From Pelargonium tetragonum (lineage: Eukaryota; Streptophyta; Magnoliopsida; Geraniales; Geraniaceae), in the NCBI GenBank assembly GCA_036897445.1, contig JAYMTL010000017.1, positions 62,001-126,000 on the forward strand: a stretch of 64,000 nt of DNA, in the 5' to 3' direction. The notes under the pieces were generated by a model. The model ran no database searches, had not been told where the DNA came from, and worked only from the letters and a program-made list of their open reading frames with translations. Below, in pieces: positions 26,221 through 38,530 of the stretch; the stretch's first letter is position 1; each line of letters opens with the position of its first letter. Made by a program: the position numbers and the translations under genes.

Positions 26221-27640
26221 TCTTGAATTGCTCTTCTATTATTAGTCTTACTCTCGATAAGCTAGACCTCTTCCTCTCTTTTTCCTATAGTTATAGTGTA
26301 TTCCTGCCACTTAGAGTTCAGCAGTTCATAAAGCACCCTTAAGCCTGGGAAATCCTTAGATCTTACCTATAACTGCTTGAGAATTGGAACCTAGGTAACC
26401 GCTTTAAGATAAGAAAAGAATATCCGGCGAATCACTTATTGAAAGACTAAATATACCTTACACAGAGCGAGTCCCAAGCATCCGACCACTTTTGACTACC
26501 TGAATATCCAGAACCAGGAAACCTAGTACTTTCCGGCCAAAGCTAAGGAATACATATCAAACCAAACAATGCCAAAGTCGATACCTAGAATATCATCTAT
26601 TTGGGTACCCAGTTCAACTCGTTTACCATTCGATTTTCCTATAGAATCCTTAAACAAAGTTTGATAGGCTACTGTCTTTCCAATATTATATTACGAGCTT
26701 CACCTTTCTTTTCAGAGCCAGGCCTATCCTACCAACGTCCTTTTTCTTAAAAGATTCTCCCTACACCGGTTTACTTACTGAACTAGATACTCAAAACGAA
26801 CACAAACTCAGAAAGTCTACCCTGTTTACTAAAAAGTCAGGAAACCGAAAACTTCTACTCGAATACTCCGAAAAAGGAAACCTAAAAAACCCGCTACATC
26901 TGCTTATGTTTACTATTCTTGATAGACTTCCTGTCTTAAGAAACTTTACCTCTTTAGGCTCTACCCGCCGCAGCTATCTTGTGACTTTCTATCTTCGATA
27001 CTACTCACTATACTTTAGAACTCCCAGGAATATACTAAGTCACTCCAGTTACAATCCCACAAAACTCTTAGAAAACCCAGGTAACCCATCCAATTTTACT
27101 TCATTCACCAATCCCAACTCACTTACAAACCTTCTTACTAGTCTTCCTTGTCTTGACAGGAAAACTTCTGACTTTCCAAGAAAAGGATCCATTTACGAGG
27201 AATTTCTTACAAATTTCTTCCTTTTGCGGTTAGGGGAATCCTACTTTTTGGCAATTAAAAACTGAAAGATGGGAAGACCTCTTGAATATCTCCTCATCTT
27301 AGGCTACACCTTCCTTACCGATAATCACAGAGTACAACGAAAAACCTAAACCCTATACCTCTTACTAATATACTATCTATTCTATAATCTATTCATATTA
27401 AGCTAGAAAGATAGTACCCTATAATATACGTTAAGTAGCTCCATTCCTAATTCCTATTACCCCTGTGGTATAACTCCTGTTGTCTCTGGTTTCTGTTCCT
27501 AAGACTCCTAATCCTAATAAAAAGAGTACAGAATCTAAAACAACAAAGGAATACAAAAGCAAAGAATAAAAGAAAATCTCAAAAGATAAATACAAATAAG
27601 AAAGAAAAGAAAGCAGCTCAAGCATCAAAAGGGGCATCCC
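26221..27640. other. C+T-rich island with repeat copies; no gene recognised
   Basis: The + strand is rich in C and T. It contains the second copy of the 21.6-kb repeat, and a segment at 27093-27119 that is repeated with one mismatch in 27 bases at 38614-38640. A + strand ATG frame of 119 codons (26906-27262) crosses the repeat. It is Ser/Leu/Asn-rich and has no domain I know. On the complement, between about 26690 and 26530, a stretch of about 50 codons is open without an ATG and reads smoothly, yet an overlapping frame on the same strand looks as good, so I treat neither as a gene. Confidence 0.4.
26907..27064 (+). repeat. Dispersed repeat, copy 2 (partner 21579-21747)
   Basis: This copy shares block order and orientation with 21579-21747, including TTTACTATTCTTG, GTCTTAAGAAACTTTACC, GCAGCTATCTT and CACTCCAGTT..AATCCCACAAAA. 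Divergence is substantial, so the duplication is old. It overlaps a 119-codon frame that is probably fortuitous. Confidence 0.65.
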
Positions 27641-30600
27641 GATCGAGTTTATTAAAGCGCTTATTGGGCCCTCTCTGTATCAGATAAAAAGGAACTCCTT
27701 GAAGGCTCATATTCAATGTCCACTTAAGAACTAAACTGGAACTCTTTTGTTATACTTGTGTAAAATACACCCTTAACTCCAGAGAACCCGGTTCCTAATT
27801 TGTTGAATTATAGGACTCTAAAAGGAAAGATATTCTAGTAACTTGATTTCCCTCGTAAAACAGGACCCCCTTAAAAAGGAAATGAACTAATTGATAAAAG
27901 CCTTTTACTCTCTTCTCAAAATACTCTTTCAAAACCTTCCCATTAATTAAACGAGGATCCCCTAAAGCTTCTTTTTCGGGTAATTGAGCTGGGCTTTATC
28001 TTTATAGAAGGAGTCTCGACTCTTTTCTTTTAATTTACTAGCTTTTTATATGAAACTTAATACTATGAATCTTTGCAAGACCCTCTCGTAGGGTTTGCCG
28101 AGATGCTCTAAATACTAAATAGGATTTTTCAGGGAGCTCCTACTAGTATAGTATAAGGCACCTTTGCGGATTTCTTTATTTAAAAGGAAATTATAGATAT
28201 ACGTTAACATTACCAACAAAGCTAAGGCGGCTCCATATAGAGGAAACCCGAGGGGCTAATTACCGACGAACGTTCTTTGTAATCTGCACCCGAAATCCCC
28301 GCTAAGTTTGTGGATACCGAACCGCTTTGGGGTTAAGCTCTTTCTAAATTAGTAAGATCTTATAGTCTTTTTGCTGTCAAAATTGAGTATTAGAAATAAA
28401 ATAGGAAAGGGCACTAGGATTCACCTTGGAAAAGCCATACCGAAGAAAGAAGAATTGTTAAATAAAAAAACTCGTGTGGTCTGGAAATACCTCTCAAAAC
28501 CGGTTGAGCTTGCTAGATACTATTTTAGAAAGCAAGGTTGAGAAGTTTCTCCTTAGAGAGGTTTTGTTGAGTAATGTATAAAAAAACTGGATTTCACTTA
28601 AGGTAAGGGATCCTTAGGAAATGAATAAGAGACCCCTATTTCTTCATTTTTTTCTGCTTCAAACACGTTAACTTGATAGTAAAAAGATCGCATTTCTTTG
28701 TGCTCAAGGTGACCCCCCGTAAGTGATAGGTAAAGCTTATACTTATAAAGTAAAGGAAGCTTGTACTGTGCCTTTTTTTTCTAGTATAAAATTGAAAAGC
28801 GTTTTTATTAAAAAATGAATCCTTAAAAAAGATAAGAATTTGTAGATAGAGTTTTGATCACAAAACAAAAGGGTTCTTTATATGTTTACAAGGAGGGGGC
28901 TTATACAGGCCTCAGACGCTTGAGTCTTTCACACCTCTACTAGAAACCTCAGAGAAAAGAGGCTCTTTTTGTTATACAAAATTTCAAATATAATAAAATC
29001 TACGCGCAAAGGGAACTAACCCACTTTATGTTATGAGGAGTCATATCAGAAGATTTAGCTTTTTGTTAACTTACCTTTACTCCGCTTGAAGACCCCCTCT
29101 TTTTATATTCTTATAAGAGAAATTTTTGTGCTACTGTTTACAGGATAGAATTCTGTCTCTTAGAATAGTCTAGGATTACTAAAAAAGAAATAGAATCTAA
29201 TATAGGGTACTATAGGGTTCTCTTTATTGTTTATGGACCTCATTGCTTTTAATTTAACCCTATAGTATAAAAAGGGGTATTCCCACAACCCCCTCTTGTT
29301 GAATAGGGGAGGCCTTAAAATTCTTTAAGAAGAATTGCTCTTATATATTACTAGAACTTGTCTATATGTGTACCTTTCGACTAATCTAAAAATGAACTCC
29401 TGTACTCTTGAACAAGCTACTTAACGAAGAGAGAACAACTGGGGTAAGGTATAACAAAATTCTATTACAAGAGTCAACCTGCAAAAAGTTAGAGTTACCT
29501 TGAGGCCTGGATAATCCGTAATAGCGGGAGCTCTTATATTTTTTTTTACAAGGGCTATTCAAGGGTAGAATTACATGACAGACAGAGAGCTTTGTGTCTA
29601 AAGGAGACACAAAAAGTATCCTACCAATACTATACTCCCTGTGAAATTTTTTATGAAAGTTGAAATAAATCGTACAACCAAACTTCTCAAGTACCTCAAT
29701 TCCAATCCAATGGAATACTACAGCAATTTTTAATAGAGTTAAGTACCCCAAGACTTTGTAGGAATCTAATAAAGTCAAGTTTACGCAAAAAACTCCTCAT
29801 TAGTGATTGAGATTAACTATAAAGGAAGTCAATTCCTAAGTTTCTAAAATTTCCCTTAACTTCTCTTATTAACTCATTTTTGGTAAAGTAATTGAAAACT
29901 ATAAATATTATAAAAAGAAAAAGATATGGATTACTGATGCAAGTGCCTCTTCCAAGAGGATACTATCCTGAATTTCCTAAGCAAAATGATGAGCTAAAAG
30001 GGTAACCGCGAAAACTCCGTACTCTTTTTGACATAAGGAGAGGACCCCTACTACAATACATTATAAAGGGAAGACTAAGAAAGTACTCATATCTGGAGAA
30101 TCCTTTTGTTACAAAAAAAAGACTACTAACTAATAGGGAAGAGTAGAGAGGGAACCCCACTCCCTGGTTACCTAGCTGAGAATTTGTTCTTAATTTAAGC
30201 AATCCGGAGCAAGAATTTCTTTCCGGAATTCCATATAAGGAACTCCTGTACTTTTGCATTACTGTGTTTAAGGGAAGATTTTGCTCAGAGGTGATTTGAC
30301 GTCTTAGTTTTGTATACTTTTAACCCAGTGTCCTATCTAATTTCAGATAAATTGCTAAAGTGAAACTAAAAAAAATACCGAGCTTGTTTCATTAAAAAAA
30401 GAAAGGTCTCTTCCTGAAGTCTAATCTAGTTAAGCTCCTTTGCGAATTGCGGAATAGACTGAGAAATTTTATGCATATATCACAGTAAATAAGAACCCTA
30501 AATAGACAGGCTTTTTATCTCTCCTAATTATCCTTGAAAACCTTATCTTATGCGGATGGATCCTTTTGAGGCTTGGTATTGTGCAGCTTGACTGGAAACT

Positions 30601-32357
30601 CAGAGAATAGCGATACAAGTTATTTAAGGGAGTCCTTGTAGTGGAATAAGATTCAACCTTATCCTTTTCTAAAAAGATAGAGATTTCTATATTCTACCCT
30701 ATTGTATTGTCAATTTCTAAAAACCTCTCGTTAAAAAGTTTTAGATATGTAAACCGAGCAACTCTTAATAGGATATGTACTCGTAAGGCTTTATCTGCTT
30801 TTGTACATCAATTGAAGGGTAAGGCCGTCCTGGAAACTCTATTTTATTAGACTAAGGTTTATATCTTTAAAGGAGCACTCCGCAATCGTGCGGAGCCAAA
30901 AATGACCTTAGCCCTATTAGGGTTCTTTTACTTTCCATTTTTTGTATTTTAAGTAGAGATTTCTAGTAGCTAAGCTAGGGGTCCTAGATTTTCTTGTAAA
31001 GGATCCTAATCGCAGAGTATCTATCGCGCTCTGTGACCTCTTTTTTCGATATTAAGTCCGATTCTTAAGTTCCGTGTTTCACTTCTGGCCTTTTTATTCT
31101 AAAGCTTTTTTATAATTATAAGGCAATACTTCTTCATATAAGCTTAAATACTCAAGATTGTACTGACACAGTTCCTACATTCGCTTGACTTTTACCGTGC
31201 ATTTACCTATTATTAATAAATAAAACAGGAATTCGCACTATAAAACTAGAGAAACTCTCCACTTGAAGTACTTCCTCAATACTAAACAAAAAGGCTTCTT
31301 TTTTTTTTATCCGATTCCGCATTGTGAAAATAAGAATTTTCTAATTGAGTTGCCACAACATTAAGATGTTTGGTAGCTTGGTGAGTCTAATAGAAAAGTT
31401 CGGTAAAAGGTTGCAAAAAGTCCTTTTAGTGTTAAAAAACCTCTGCATAGCTTTTAGGCCTCCAAAAAAAAGATACTGTATAACAATTCTACGAGCCTTA
31501 GAGCTTTTTACAAATAATAATAGCAATACAGGTAATAAGCCGAGGTTTTTTGGGGACCCTTAAAAAAATAGAAAAATATGTTAATTTACATGCGATATAA
31601 ACTCTTCTAGAGTCTTTTAGTTTAGATAGCTTTGGATATAATTTGATTCTGAGATTTCCTTTACCCCTATAAGTAAAGACTTTAAAAAAGGACAAAACGA
31701 CTTTATAATATTAATTTAATATAAAAATCAACAAAGAAGATTTTGCGTAATTCTCATATTCCCTAAGAATCTGAAAGGCTTGGTAGTTTATCTAAGAACT
31801 AAAAAGAATGTAAGTTCCTGAAAGACCCTGCGGTATTAGTTTCAACTTTAGGGGCGTCCTCTTGAAAAAAAGTACTGTCGAAGGTATGGATACGCAAAAT
31901 AAACTTGAATTCGAACACGGCTCTGAAGTAACGTATCCTTTGGTAGAGAATAAACTTAGACCTCACACGCATACACTGCCCTCTAAAATTGCATTAAGTT
32001 TTCCTTGACTTTTTAAGACCCTGCAATTCGACTCTTTTAACCGAGCTCTTTTATCAATAAGGCCCTAGCCAATAAGGGGTTCCTCCTCCCTCAATAAAAG
32101 GCACTGATATACTTAACATGTTAATCAGTAAATCCTAACCATAGGATAATTCGTAGGATAAAATGAGTAAAAGAATCTATATAATGAAATAAAAGGGTTG
32201 AACCGGGGTAAAGAATCACTTTTGTACTTAAAAAAGCTCGTATTAGCATGCCGGAAAAGCTTCAAAAGCTTCTCTTCATTAGAATCACTTAATAGAAGAA
32301 ATGTTTGTAATTAGAAGCTCTTATCTACTGAAATTGAGTTTTTAGGGTCCTAGATAG
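27641..32357. other. Gene-free AT-rich background upstream of tRNA-Phe
   Basis: No supported gene. The longest ATG frame of the whole window lies here on the complement of 29386-29778 (130 codons). It has no motif, no start signal that stands out and no composition bias against its surroundings. A frame of this length is about what chance would give once in 64 kb of such DNA. A small GC-rich hairpin is annotated at 30878-30895. GGATCC-centred palindromes occur near 27953, 28606, 30552 and 31002. Confidence 0.45.
30878..30895. repeat. GC-rich 7-bp hairpin with 4-nt loop
   Basis: CTCCGCA-ATCG-TGCGGAG is a perfect stem-loop, unusually GC rich for this region, and is followed on the + strand by CCAAAAA. 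It does not end in a T-run on the + strand, so it is not a standard intrinsic terminator. No gene is adjacent. Confidence 0.7.
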
Positions 32358-32430
32358 GCTCAGATAGCTCAGTCGGTAGAGCTTTGGACTGAAAATCCTT
32401 AGGTCAGTGGTTCAAGTCCACTTCTGAGCA
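32358..32430 (+). tRNA. trnF: tRNA-Phe (anticodon GAA), organellar type
   Basis: Delivers phenylalanine during organelle translation. All four arms fit: a perfect 7-bp acceptor GCTCAGA/TCTGAGC, D-stem GCTC/GAGC with loop AGTCGGTA, anticodon loop CTGAAAA with GAA at 32391-32393, T-stem AGTGG/CCACT around TTCAAGT, and discriminator A73. The CCA end is not encoded (AAA follows). The arms resemble mitochondrial and bacterial tRNA-Phe and differ from nuclear plant tRNA-Phe, whose loop is CTGAAGA. One oddity matters: the lower anticodon stem has T27-T43 and T28-T42 opposed (32384/32400 and 32385/32399), leaving only three pairs next to the loop. Where I recall AAA at 26-28 in relatives, this copy has TTT. 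It may therefore be a very recent pseudogene or a tRNA with a weakened stem. No other gene lies nearby. Confidence 0.88.
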
Positions 32431-32881
32431 AAAAAACAGAAAAAGAAACTCAAGAATAATTAATTTAATGTATTCTTATTGGGGTTCCAAAAAACTACTA
32501 AAAAGGAACTTACTTTTAAGAGATTCAGAGTCCCTTTCAATAGGAATTCTCAAAAGCGAAATATACAGATAGTTTACCTAGATCCACTAGGAATGTTACT
32601 ATCCATTTTAGATTGAACTAAGATTCAGAATACAGGACTTTCTTTAACAAATAGCTGCTTGCCAAAGAGGACAATTTAGATTTAGAGATATCCAAGTAAA
32701 ATAAGTAGGACTGAACTCTGAAAGGACATAAGTTAGTAGAAAGTGCTTCCAAGTAAAGAAAGAGAATCCGTTATTCAGGCTATCCTGTCATAACTACAAA
32801 GACAATAAAACCAGCTTCCATTAGCATAGCTCCAAGAGAATCCATGGGTTCTTTTCTTAGAAAGTTATGAAGTATATATCA

Positions 32882-32957
32882 GCTGGGTTAGTACAGTGTC
32901 TATTAGCAAAGTCTTAGTTTGTCACTCTAAGTTGCTTAATCAGGTTCGACACTTTTT
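32882..32957 (+). pseudogene. tRNA-Asp-like relic (GTC)
   Basis: TTAGTACAGTG (32888-32898) resembles the D-arm start of tRNA-Asp (TTAGTATAGTG). GTC (32921-32923) sits in a seven-base loop TTGTCAC closed by TTAGT/TCTAA, four pairs plus a T-T mismatch next to the loop. A T-loop TTCGACA follows at 32945. The acceptor ends do not pair, the variable region is too long and the T-stem is half lost, so a functional tRNA is unlikely. The layout resembles eukaryotic nuclear or bacterial tRNA-Asp more than the plastid form. This could be chance, but three elements occur in the right order. Confidence 0.33.
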
Positions 32958-33117
32958 GTTTACTAAGTAGTATCCCGTGATTCTATATCTCAAAAATTTG
33001 AAAGCATCCAACCTGACTTTCTTCTAGCAAAAGGTACGGGGTATAGCTTGAGCCTTAACGCAAGAAAAACAACGGACTTATTAAACCAAGAAAATTTGCA
33101 AGACTTTTCTAAGGGAG

Positions 33118-33160
33118 CTGCTCGATTACCAGTTAATTAATCAAAAACCTGGACGAGCAG
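33118..33160. repeat. Two-part hairpin
   Basis: CTGCTCG (33118-33124) pairs exactly with CGAGCAG (33154-33160), and inside it CCAG pairs with CTGG after a small internal loop. The apex is AT-rich. It is GC-richer than its surroundings. No adjacent gene suggests a terminator role, and it may be a decayed palindromic element. Confidence 0.65.
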
Positions 33161-33820
33161 GACCCTGAATCTTTATTCTTCTTCGTAAAAACTCTATCAC
33201 TTTTTTGTCTTTAATTGCAATAAACTGAGTTAAGAAAACGCAAAAAAAGTATTATAAACTTCCACAATTGAAGAATGGAAAGGCACACCAAAAAATTTGC
33301 TTTAGACAAAGTTCTAGCTTTTATGTATCTCTATATCCTATAACACCAAGGTTTGATACTCCCGGTGTTAATTGATTCCTAACTCTTATAAATAATTAGG
33401 CACTGCAAGAAAGGGTTTCTAGTATAATTTCCTAAGATAAGAATACCTAGAAAGAAAGATACCCCATTGAGTGTTGGTAAAGAGATGAATTAAGACTCAG
33501 TAAGTAATAGGGATGGGTTTCTACCCCTTTAGTTAATTTAAGTAAGATTCTTGAAATAACCTAGGTATTACTCTTCTTAATATATAGTATATAGGATTGA
33601 TTTTTCCTCCTTTTTTAAGACGCGTCTTTTTAATCAATCAAAAAGAATCCTCACTTAACACTTATTCTATAATTCCTATTGCATTCATTTTTCTCTGACC
33701 TAAGAGCCCCGGGTTATTGGAACACATGTCCTTGTATCGATTAATCTACTATCTTATGAACCTTTCGCAAGAGAGGGGACCTGTCCTTCTTGAATCTTCT
33801 TTCTATTCTGTAGTTTATTT

Positions 33821-34110
33821 GTTTGATTAGGCAAAGTAGAAACAGGATTAGCAGGAGAAGGAGGCACAGAAGCTTTACCTATATATAATATAAGTAGTAA
33901 GGATATTACCGTTGTAGCTAGTGTGTATAGGAAGCGTATAGTATTTTATTAGTATTACTCTTTTTTATAATGTACTAAGTGCCTTTATTATAGTGTATAC
34001 CTCCCGCTCCCTGTGTTTATCGACAGGGAGGGAGCATAGGAGTCACTCTCTTTTATTTACCGACTGGAGCGAAGCGAGGGAGGTTAGGGCAATAGGTCTT
34101 TCTTAGGTAT
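33821..34110. other. Island with G+C-rich palindromes
   Basis: The sequence shifts to G-rich words (GGATTAGCAGGAGAAGGAGG) and then to palindromic CTCCCGCTCCCTGTG..ACAGGGAGGGAGC and GGAGCGAAGCGAGGGAGG. Motifs of this style are typical of dispersed G+C-rich repeats in green-algal organelle genomes (family knowledge, not a search). CTGTGTTTATCG and GGCAATAGGTCT also occur in the 55.6-kb island but in a different order, so the two islands are related and rearranged. No reading frame worth noting. Confidence 0.5.
34007..34030. repeat. 8-bp perfect hairpin CTCCCTGT/ACAGGGAG
   Basis: The arms at 34007-34014 and 34023-34030 are exact reverse complements around an 8-nt loop GTTTATCG. The flanks add partial pairing (GCTCC / GGAGC with offset). 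It belongs to the G+C palindrome island and resembles mobile short palindromes of algal organelles. Confidence 0.75.
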
Positions 34111-37100
34111 ACAAAGATATACACTAGAACAACGTACCTGGAATTCTTCTTTCTGTTTCTTAAACTGAAATGAGTTGCTTTTTTTTTCTTATTACATACA
34201 TAAAGGGGCCCTTTCCTTACTAAGTAAGCGTTTAGGGTCTTAATTCTAAAAGTCAGTCCTGCATAGGAGTTAAAAAGTGTTCTTATTTACCACAAGAATC
34301 CTTATTAGGAGTCTTTACTGAAGTATAAGCACCTATAGTAAAAGTAAAGCCCTATCGGGAACTTGGAGGAGTCTCCAGGTATGCGCTTAGAAGTGTATAC
34401 AAATACCAGGCTCCCCCTTTCATTACCCAAGTAATAGCATGAATCGAACCAACTTAGATTGGGTTGAACAAATAAAGATTAAAACCTAAGGTTTATACTT
34501 TGTTATTAAGAAAACCCTTTACTAACTAATTGTATTTAAAGCGGATTTTATTCTTCTATATAGAATATATAATAGGAGACCCGTTGCCTGAACATCGACA
34601 CTGCGACTCAAAAACCTAGTTTTTGGAATAAACAAAACTTATAATTTATGAAGAATAAATATGAGTTCCTGTTAAGGGGTTGCTAAAAAGCGCGGCTTAC
34701 TACTTTCTTTTTACGGGTATATTTGAGCCCCTTTGCTGAGTTTAGTAAAGCTTCCCTTTAAACAACGAACTAGTATGTTAATGGTATGTCAGAGGAGCTC
34801 CCTAATTGCACTGGGGAGCGCAAAAAAATAGACTAAAAGCACGTAGAAGGGCCCTTGTGGATTTCCAAGGTTTCTCTATACTTTCATAATTTTTTCTATT
34901 CATATTCACTAGGAGATACTCCTCGAAAAACTTAAAATCTCCCTTTTTTCCTATGAAATTAACTGTAAGGAGAAAACAGGAAACATTTTCTAGTCCTGGA
35001 ATTCTAGAATATCAAAGCCAAAAAAAACCTGCTGTTTACGCACTCTTTGCGGAAATAAGTAACATAAAGCTTACGAGGACAATCTATAAGAGTCAATTTC
35101 ACACACACAAATTAGAAATTACTTTGTATTATAAATCTTGTAACCTTAGAGCCCCCACATAGAAGCCCTTATTTTAGAGCTGTAGAAGAATTAAAATTGG
35201 AGTTTCTTTAGAACCCCGGAGAGTCTTCGTATAGGATATCCCTTTGTTTGTATTTGAGCTCCGAAAAAAGCAGATATCATTTTCTCCAGCTTATAGGAAG
35301 ACGTTTAACTGAAGTGTATACTAAGGTTTTTTAACGGGTACTCCAGCTTTTTACTCGAGACCGAGTTTCGCGATTCAATTCTATAAGGGTCTCTCTTCTA
35401 GTTGTACTCTATTCTGAATAAACATTACAAGAGCCCCCGGTATTCCCTAAGGTATAGGCAAAATATTAAAGTCAAACTTTTAACACTAAATAAAAGTTAT
35501 AAATTTCTGTTACAAGCGTTGTATAAGTTATATAATGATATAAAGGGACTCTCTAGTCTTCTGTAGTCCTTTTACTTGCGAAAAGAAAAGGGGCTCTAGG
35601 AGTTAACTTTATCAAAAAGGCCGGGCTCCTTTGAATGAAGGAACTCAAACGCTTTTCTTTTTACAAGTAAAAGGTTCAAAACAAGAAAAAGTAGAGATAT
35701 TTATATACGTGAATTCTTAAAAACAGACTCGAGCATCTATCTTTGAGATGAAGCGGGGGGATCTATAAAGGCAGTCTTTTTTCTTCTTGTATTCAATCCC
35801 TTTGTCCAGTAAACAAAAATATGACCTAAGAAACTTTTTACTATGTTTATTACTTAGATTTGTCTTAATTATCAGAGTTACGCAACCGAGGATACGTTTC
35901 ATAACTAAGGAGCCACACTTTACCTACAAAAACAAGTATTGAACCCTTTTAATTTAAAGGCCTTTCCTTTATATAATGCAAAGACTCGAGGGCAACTAAA
36001 TGAATCCTGTTCGATTATTCTACAAAGTGCTTTGTAGCAAATTGACTTAGGTTTAGAACTCCCTACCCTAACTGGCTTATAGGCCCTTGACTAAGTACTT
36101 GATGACTTTGGTTTTATGAATTAAGTAAATAGAACTTAACTTGGTTGTTTGCTTAAGAAAGCTTGAAATAATGCTTAAACTCCGCGGAAAAGGCTAAGAC
36201 ATTAATCATCCTGGTTTGATTTGAACTGCTGTGTCTTACTCTCTGAATTCTGAAATAAAGGATTATCACTAGCTTTGCCTTACAGGATAAAAGGAATAAC
36301 CAAAAAAAAGCCCGCCTCGAAGGACTTAGTACTCCCACCGATACCTTTAAAAGTTATCCTAAATACAAGGAAATTCCGACCTAAGAAAATGAGAGTGCCT
36401 CTAAACTCCAATTCCCTTCAAATTTTGAGTATTCTTAGGCCTTCCCTAGGTTATAGGTTATATAATAGAGAAAAAATTAGGTCTTAAAGAAAGATTTCGG
36501 TATATTTATATTGGAACTACCCTAATTTTAATCTCATTAGGCTAAGTCAAAGGCTTTGTCTACAAACTTAACACTTCAAACTTAGTAAATTAGAAGGGTT
36601 CTTGAATGCACATAGGAGTAACTCTCTGACTGAGTTTAAGTACTTTTTTCACTGACAGGGTCTAATATTTATTCCGGAATTGAGCATGACTGTACAGGTA
36701 GGTACAGGATTGTGTAGGATTTCTATTTATTTAGTCCCTCTTTATCCATTCGGTTTATTTAATAAGCACTGCTCGACAGAAGGGCTCCTCAACTCTTAGT
36801 TTTTAAGACAAACCCTCTTGTTTATTTAAGAATTCCCAGACCCTGTCACAGCTGACGGGATCCTTTTATATTATAAAGAAACCTTTGTCTTATGCTAGTA
36901 CCTTAATAGAAAAGAGGTTACTCCATGAAGCTAATCCTTAAAAGAGTCTGGGGGATCTCTAATAACTACTTAAAGTGGCTTCTTTATTCCATAAAAAGCT
37001 TTATCAAAACTCTTACTCTTTAAGATACCGGAATTCCATACTATATTTTAAAAATCCCGATCCTTTACTTTGTTATAAACCGGAACCTTAGAAAAAGTCC

Positions 37101-37840
37101 TAACTTTCTCTGAGGAGTACTTTTTATCCTAACATATAGGTATCTGGTCCTATGTGAGGCTAATAGAAAAGGAATTTTAAGAATACAGACTTCTTTTTGG
37201 TGGAAGTAGCTTAGCACTAATAATTAATAGAAAGAAATTGCTTGAAAAAAAAAACTTTAAACTTATAATCTTGCCTATACCGAAAGCTCCGTGACTTTTA
37301 TAATGGACTTTGATCCTGTTATCAAGTGCGAGCTTCTCTATAGACTCTTGGCGATGCAGTACCAAAAGCAACCTCTTTAGTATTAGTAGGTCCTAATTAT
37401 TGTAACTACTCCCTATTTTATCTCACAGAGCTAAATACGTGTACGTAAGGGCTTAGTAAGAAGTCTTTTTTACATTAAAATCTATTTTTACTAGATTCTT
37501 TTTATGAATGAGTTTCCTTAAAATCTAGTTTTTGGAAGAAGAAGAGTAGTCATTAGGTGTGAGAAAAAGGTAGTAACTTGAGCTCTTTTCATTCAAATCG
37601 AATTAAGAGTCCTTCGTGTTTTTAAATTTTAAATAAGTCTTATGAGATTGGAAGGAACCTTTTTTATTTTCCTAGTTTTATAGTTTTTTAAGAGAGACTA
37701 AGTGTAAGTTGATTGGAGTTGAACCCTTGTCTTACCTTCTGTACCCGGAGCCCAATTTTGTGTTACTGTATTTCAATGAAGTTTTTTATCGCATTCATAA
37801 AGCTTTCCCAGGAAGAAGAGAAAAATGAAATCAAAGTGTT
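34111..37840. other. AT-rich intergenic background
   Basis: No supported gene. Frames reach at most 72 codons and lack motifs. Palindromes: AAGGGGCCCT at 34203, GGAGCTCC near 34793, GGGCCC at 34849, GGGATCC near 36857. A weak tRNA-Pro-like relic is annotated at 37711-37765. Confidence 0.45.
37711..37765 (-). pseudogene. tRNA-Pro-like relic
   Basis: On the minus strand the segment reads CCGGGTACAGAAGG followed by AAGGGTTCAACTCC. This resembles the anticodon-to-T-arm half of plant mitochondrial tRNA-Pro (TTTTGGGTACAGAGGGCC..GGTTCGAATCC, from memory). The stem 5' of the anticodon does not pair with ACAGA, only three of five T-stem pairs remain, and the D-arm is not recognisable. If real, it is a truncated copy. 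Confidence 0.25.
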
Positions 37841-38530
37841 TTCTTTTTCGGAAGGTTGTAGAGTTTGAGATAGAGTGTTCCCTAGGTGGAGGTGTTGGGA
37901 AGATGAGTGAGATTGAGTTGGGTGTTAAGGTCTCTAAGAGAATGACAGGCATTCCATTAGCAAGAGTGGGTTTGTTAGAGATAGTTTAGGAATTACTGAG
38001 GTGTTTCAAGGTTCTTAGGTGAGGACGATGAGAGGTTAATAGAATTGACAGTAAGTAGTGTTATTAACTATTCCTAATACATTCTTATAAGACTCAAGCA
38101 GGACACCGACAAGGCCTTCCAAGCAACTGTTACCATTAACCATGAATAAAAACATTCCATCACCAACTCCCAAATCAGTGTTGCTAACAACTGTACCGAC
38201 ATGACCTAATTTGACCTAGATTGACCATCTTACCTTGACCTTTGGACCGGCATTCAAAGGAGAGTGTGTACTTCATTCACCGACTGTCACTAACAACCGT
38301 ACACTTAATATTCACAGGGCTTTCCTTTACCAGTACTTTGACAGCTAACAAAGCGGATGTTCGGCTGACAGAGATTAGAGATTCTGGTTTCAAACTCCTT
38401 CATAGCAGCACTCGCTAGGAATTGATAGCTATCTATTGACCGTACACTCGCAATGTATAGGATAGATCGGACAAGTACACTAGCAGCACCTTCGTAACAA
38501 ACCTCTATTGGAGCCGGCTTCAACTGCTAA
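37841..38530. other. Compositionally foreign island, no gene recognised
   Basis: The first half (to about 38040) is G+T rich with repeated GAGTG/GGTGTT words. The second half is A+C/C+T rich with CATTCACCGACTG, TGACCTAGATTGACC and GTACACTC words. It has few A-runs or T-runs and is one of the least AT-rich parts of the window. The complement of 38305-38523 holds a 72-codon frame with no known motif. CCGTACACT occurs twice (near 38298 and 38439), as does CAACTGTACCG/CAACCGTACAC. The sequence looks like nuclear or foreign DNA rather than organelle filler, but I cannot identify the source. Confidence 0.4.

Larger units (their letters stand above)
32431..33820. other. Intergenic with tRNA-like relic and hairpin
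   Basis: No protein gene. The region downstream of tRNA-Phe is ordinary AT-rich filler, except for a tRNA-Asp-like sequence and a long-armed hairpin, both annotated separately. A 12-base near-repeat (TAACACCAAGG..CCGGTGTTA, about 33340-33370) forms a small inverted repeat. Confidence 0.4.
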